DNA from: JAVVUQ01 sp036653075
GTDB taxonomy: Bacteria > Bacillota > Clostridia > Christensenellales > CAG-314
NCBI GenBank assembly: GCA_036653075.1
Contig: JAVVUQ010000091.1
Coordinates: 1-5,708, forward strand
Length of the DNA: 5,708 bases
Direction of reading: 5' to 3'
Shown: positions 4,279-5,708 of the stretch, in pieces
How the letters are laid out: every line of letters starts with the position of its first letter
Position numbering within the stretch: position 1 is the stretch's first letter
Translations under genes and position numbers: made by a program
The notes under the pieces: model-generated
The model's database searches: none
The model's input: only the letters and a program-made list of their open reading frames with translations
Told to the model about the DNA's origin: nothing

Positions 4279-5496
4279 TTATTGTTCAATATTTCGTTTT
4301 TTATAATATTTTTGCGTAAGAAAGAAAAAAGGAATAGCAAGTAATTGCACAACTACGCTAATTATTACCATCGCCAAAATATTATAGTCATACAACGCTC
4401 CAATGATTGCGCTTCCTATAAACCAAAATAATCCAAAGGATGTTTCAAAAATTCCAAATCCAGTTGAACGATTATTTTTGCTAACTATCGAACTAACAGC
4501 AGCTTTTAAAATAGATTCTTGAGCGCCCATTCCCACGCCCCAAAGCCCCACGCCAACAAAAAGTAATACTGTATTATTTGTTAAAAAAATAAGTGGCGCA
4601 AAAAACGCAGCTATAAATGACGAAATCATTAAAACTTTGATACCTTTTTTATCGTATAAAAATCCAAATATTAACGCGGCAAACGCATCAACAACCATCG
4701 CTCCAGAATATAACAACGGAAGCGAAACAGATGGAATAATATTCGTCTTTGAAACGTGCAAGGTAATTAAAGTAAAATCGACAAAACCAAAAGCGAATAA
4801 ACTTATTCCGATTAAATAAAAAATAAAAGGCTTTTTTAGTTTAAACGGTTGCGGGTTTTCAGGTTCTTTTTCAAAGGTTTCGGGATTAGGATATTTCTTT
4901 TTAGCAAAAATTAGCAACAGCAATGTAATAATTGCAGGAATACCTAAAATAATAAAACATAATTTATATGAATCAAGCGTATCGCCATTTCCTTTAAATA
5001 AAAGTACTAAAAATAATATAATAGGGCCTAAAAATGCGCCTATTTGATCTAAAAATTCGCTCACTGCAAAACTTTTGCCCTGTCCCGAAACTGAAGCGGC
5101 AAAAGAAACAAGCGTGTTTTTTGCAGGCTTTTTTATAGCTTTGCCCGCTCGTTGAATTACAATTATTGAACAAGCGACAATCCAGCCGCCTTCTGGCACT
5201 AACGCTAATAAGGGTATCGCAAATACATCAATAGCATATCCTAAAATAGTCATTAACCAGTATTTTTTTGATTTATCCGCTAAATATCCCGTCACCATTC
5301 TAAGCGAATAGCCAACAAATTCTCCTAATCCCGACACAAATCCAATAACAGCGGCAGATGCTCCTGCTAATGATAAATAAACGCCTAATATGCTCTTTGC
5401 GCCTTCGTGCGTCATATCAGAAAACAAACTTACAATAGCCATCAAAATTATAAATGCCATTGCGGAATTATTTACGCTTTTCTTTTTTTTAATCAT
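4279..5496 (-). CDS. Major facilitator superfamily transporter
   Basis: This 405-residue membrane protein has about twelve hydrophobic segments in two halves, split by a charged cytoplasmic linker at about 199-222 (KKKYPNPETFEKEPENPQPF). The MFS motif A is present after TM2 (G70-YLAD74-KSKK) and recurs in the second half (G278-FLYD282-KKG). Charged residues inside the helices (D27, H30, E31 in TM1; R66; D90; E147 and D150; D240; D270; E327) and the stretch QRAGKAIKKPAKNTL (115-129) suggest a proton-coupled carrier of a subfamily with SDMTHEGAKSILG in TM1. I know that sequence style from many bacterial and archaeal MFS proteins of unknown substrate. Export of a drug or metabolite is possible, but I cannot name the substrate. 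The ATG at 5496 has AAAGG about six bases upstream. The gene has its own promoter, and its base composition resembles its neighbours. Confidence 0.9.
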   Translation of the reverse strand: MIKKKKSVNNSAMAFIILMAIVSLFSDMTHEGAKSILGVYLSLAGASAAVIGFVSGLGEFVGYSLRMVTGYLADKSKKYWLMTILGYAIDVFAIPLLALVPEGGWIVACSIIVIQRAGKAIKKPAKNTLVSFAASVSGQGKSFAVSEFLDQIGAFLGPIILFLVLLFKGNGDTLDSYKLCFIILGIPAIITLLLLIFAKKKYPNPETFEKEPENPQPFKLKKPFIFYLIGISLFAFGFVDFTLITLHVSKTNIIPSVSLPLLYSGAMVVDAFAALIFGFLYDKKGIKVLMISSFIAAFFAPLIFLTNNTVLLFVGVGLWGVGMGAQESILKAAVSSIVSKNNRSTGFGIFETSFGLFWFIGSAIIGALYDYNILAMVIISVVVQLLAIPFFFLTQKYYKKRNIEQ

Positions 5497-5560
5497 ACCA
5501 AGCCTTTCTTTTACTTAACTTGCCAATACTTACATAAATTACGTTACTAATAAACTCAAA

Positions 5561-5582
5561 TATTATATTTTCTAATATAATA
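5561..5582. promoter_or_regulatory. Candidate operator over the transporter promoter
   Basis: TATTATATT (5561-5569) and AATATAATA (5574-5582) form a perfect 9-bp inverted repeat with a 4-nt spacer. It covers the -10 element and the expected transcription start of the transporter gene. That placement is typical for a repressor site, and transporters are often controlled by local TetR- or MarR-type repressors, but no regulator gene is in the window. The arms are all A/T, so chance remains possible. Confidence 0.4.
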
Positions 5583-5602
5583 CTACCATAAATATTTGTC
5601 AA
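5574..5602 (-). promoter_or_regulatory. Promoter of the MFS transporter gene
   Basis: On the minus strand TTGACA (5597-5602, perfect), 17 bp, then TATATT (5574-5579, five of six). Expected start is near 5567, giving a leader of about 70 nt before the ATG at 5496. Confidence 0.8.
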
Positions 5603-5708
5603 GCGCTATTATGAATATATACAAAACAATACAAAATATAAAAATATAATTATAATTATAGGGGTATATAATAGATTAAAAAATAAAAGGAATATAAAAA
5701 AAGTAAAA

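Noticed and set aside
4637..4819. Plus-strand 60-codon frame opposite the transporter
   Set aside because: Antisense shadow of the MFS gene, with no support of its own.
5596..5672. Possible divergent plus-strand promoter upstream of the transporter
   Set aside because: TTGTCA at 5596 is just the complement of the minus-strand -35 region, and no good -10 lies at proper spacing. No plus-strand gene begins before the window ends.

Overview
The window looks like chromosomal DNA from a very AT-rich, low-GC Gram-positive bacterium, most likely a Clostridia-type Firmicute. The evidence is the gene order rpmH - rnpA - yidD - yidC - jag, strong AAGGAG-type ribosome binding sites, perfect or near-perfect sigma-A type promoters, and tryptophan encoded by TGG, which argues against a Mollicute code. 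The YidC sequence style (a TLPLDFWQRYSM stretch after the first membrane helix) resembles, from memory, uncultured gut Clostridia. That placement is an inference. All six genes lie on the minus strand, so transcription runs from high to low coordinates.

In the direction of transcription, 4279-5496 encodes a 12-helix major facilitator transporter. It has its own promoter (5574-5602), which is overlapped by a 9-bp inverted repeat that could be an operator. Next comes rpmH (ribosomal protein L34, 3776-3910), a 44-codon gene. It is driven by a perfect TTGACA-17-TATAAT promoter (4100-4128), carries a leader of about 180 nt, and is followed by a terminator-like hairpin (3696-3740).

An AT-rich stretch of 614 bp then separates rpmH from rnpA. 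I see no gene in it, but it holds a plausible promoter, a second TATAAT site, and nested inverted repeats. rnpA (RNase P protein, 2820-3161) follows, then a second non-coding gap of 297 bp. The tight cluster yidD (2277-2522) / yidC (1078-2289, overlapping yidD by 13 nt) / jag (174-1028) comes next. A good intrinsic terminator (127-167) lies directly after jag, and the last 126 bp hold nothing I can support.

Functionally, rpmH and rnpA serve translation and tRNA 5' maturation. yidD and yidC serve membrane protein insertion, and jag (khpB) is an RNA-binding partner usually found beside yidC. The transporter appears unrelated and occupies the place where dnaA often lies in Firmicutes; no dnaA and no cluster of DnaA boxes is visible. 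The window is mainly a housekeeping locus. The unusual points are the loosened operon structure, a large coiled-coil insertion in the outer loop of YidC, a low-complexity C-terminal extension on Jag, and a jag terminator that resembles the 5' half of a tRNA. I do not see evidence of a new multi-gene system.
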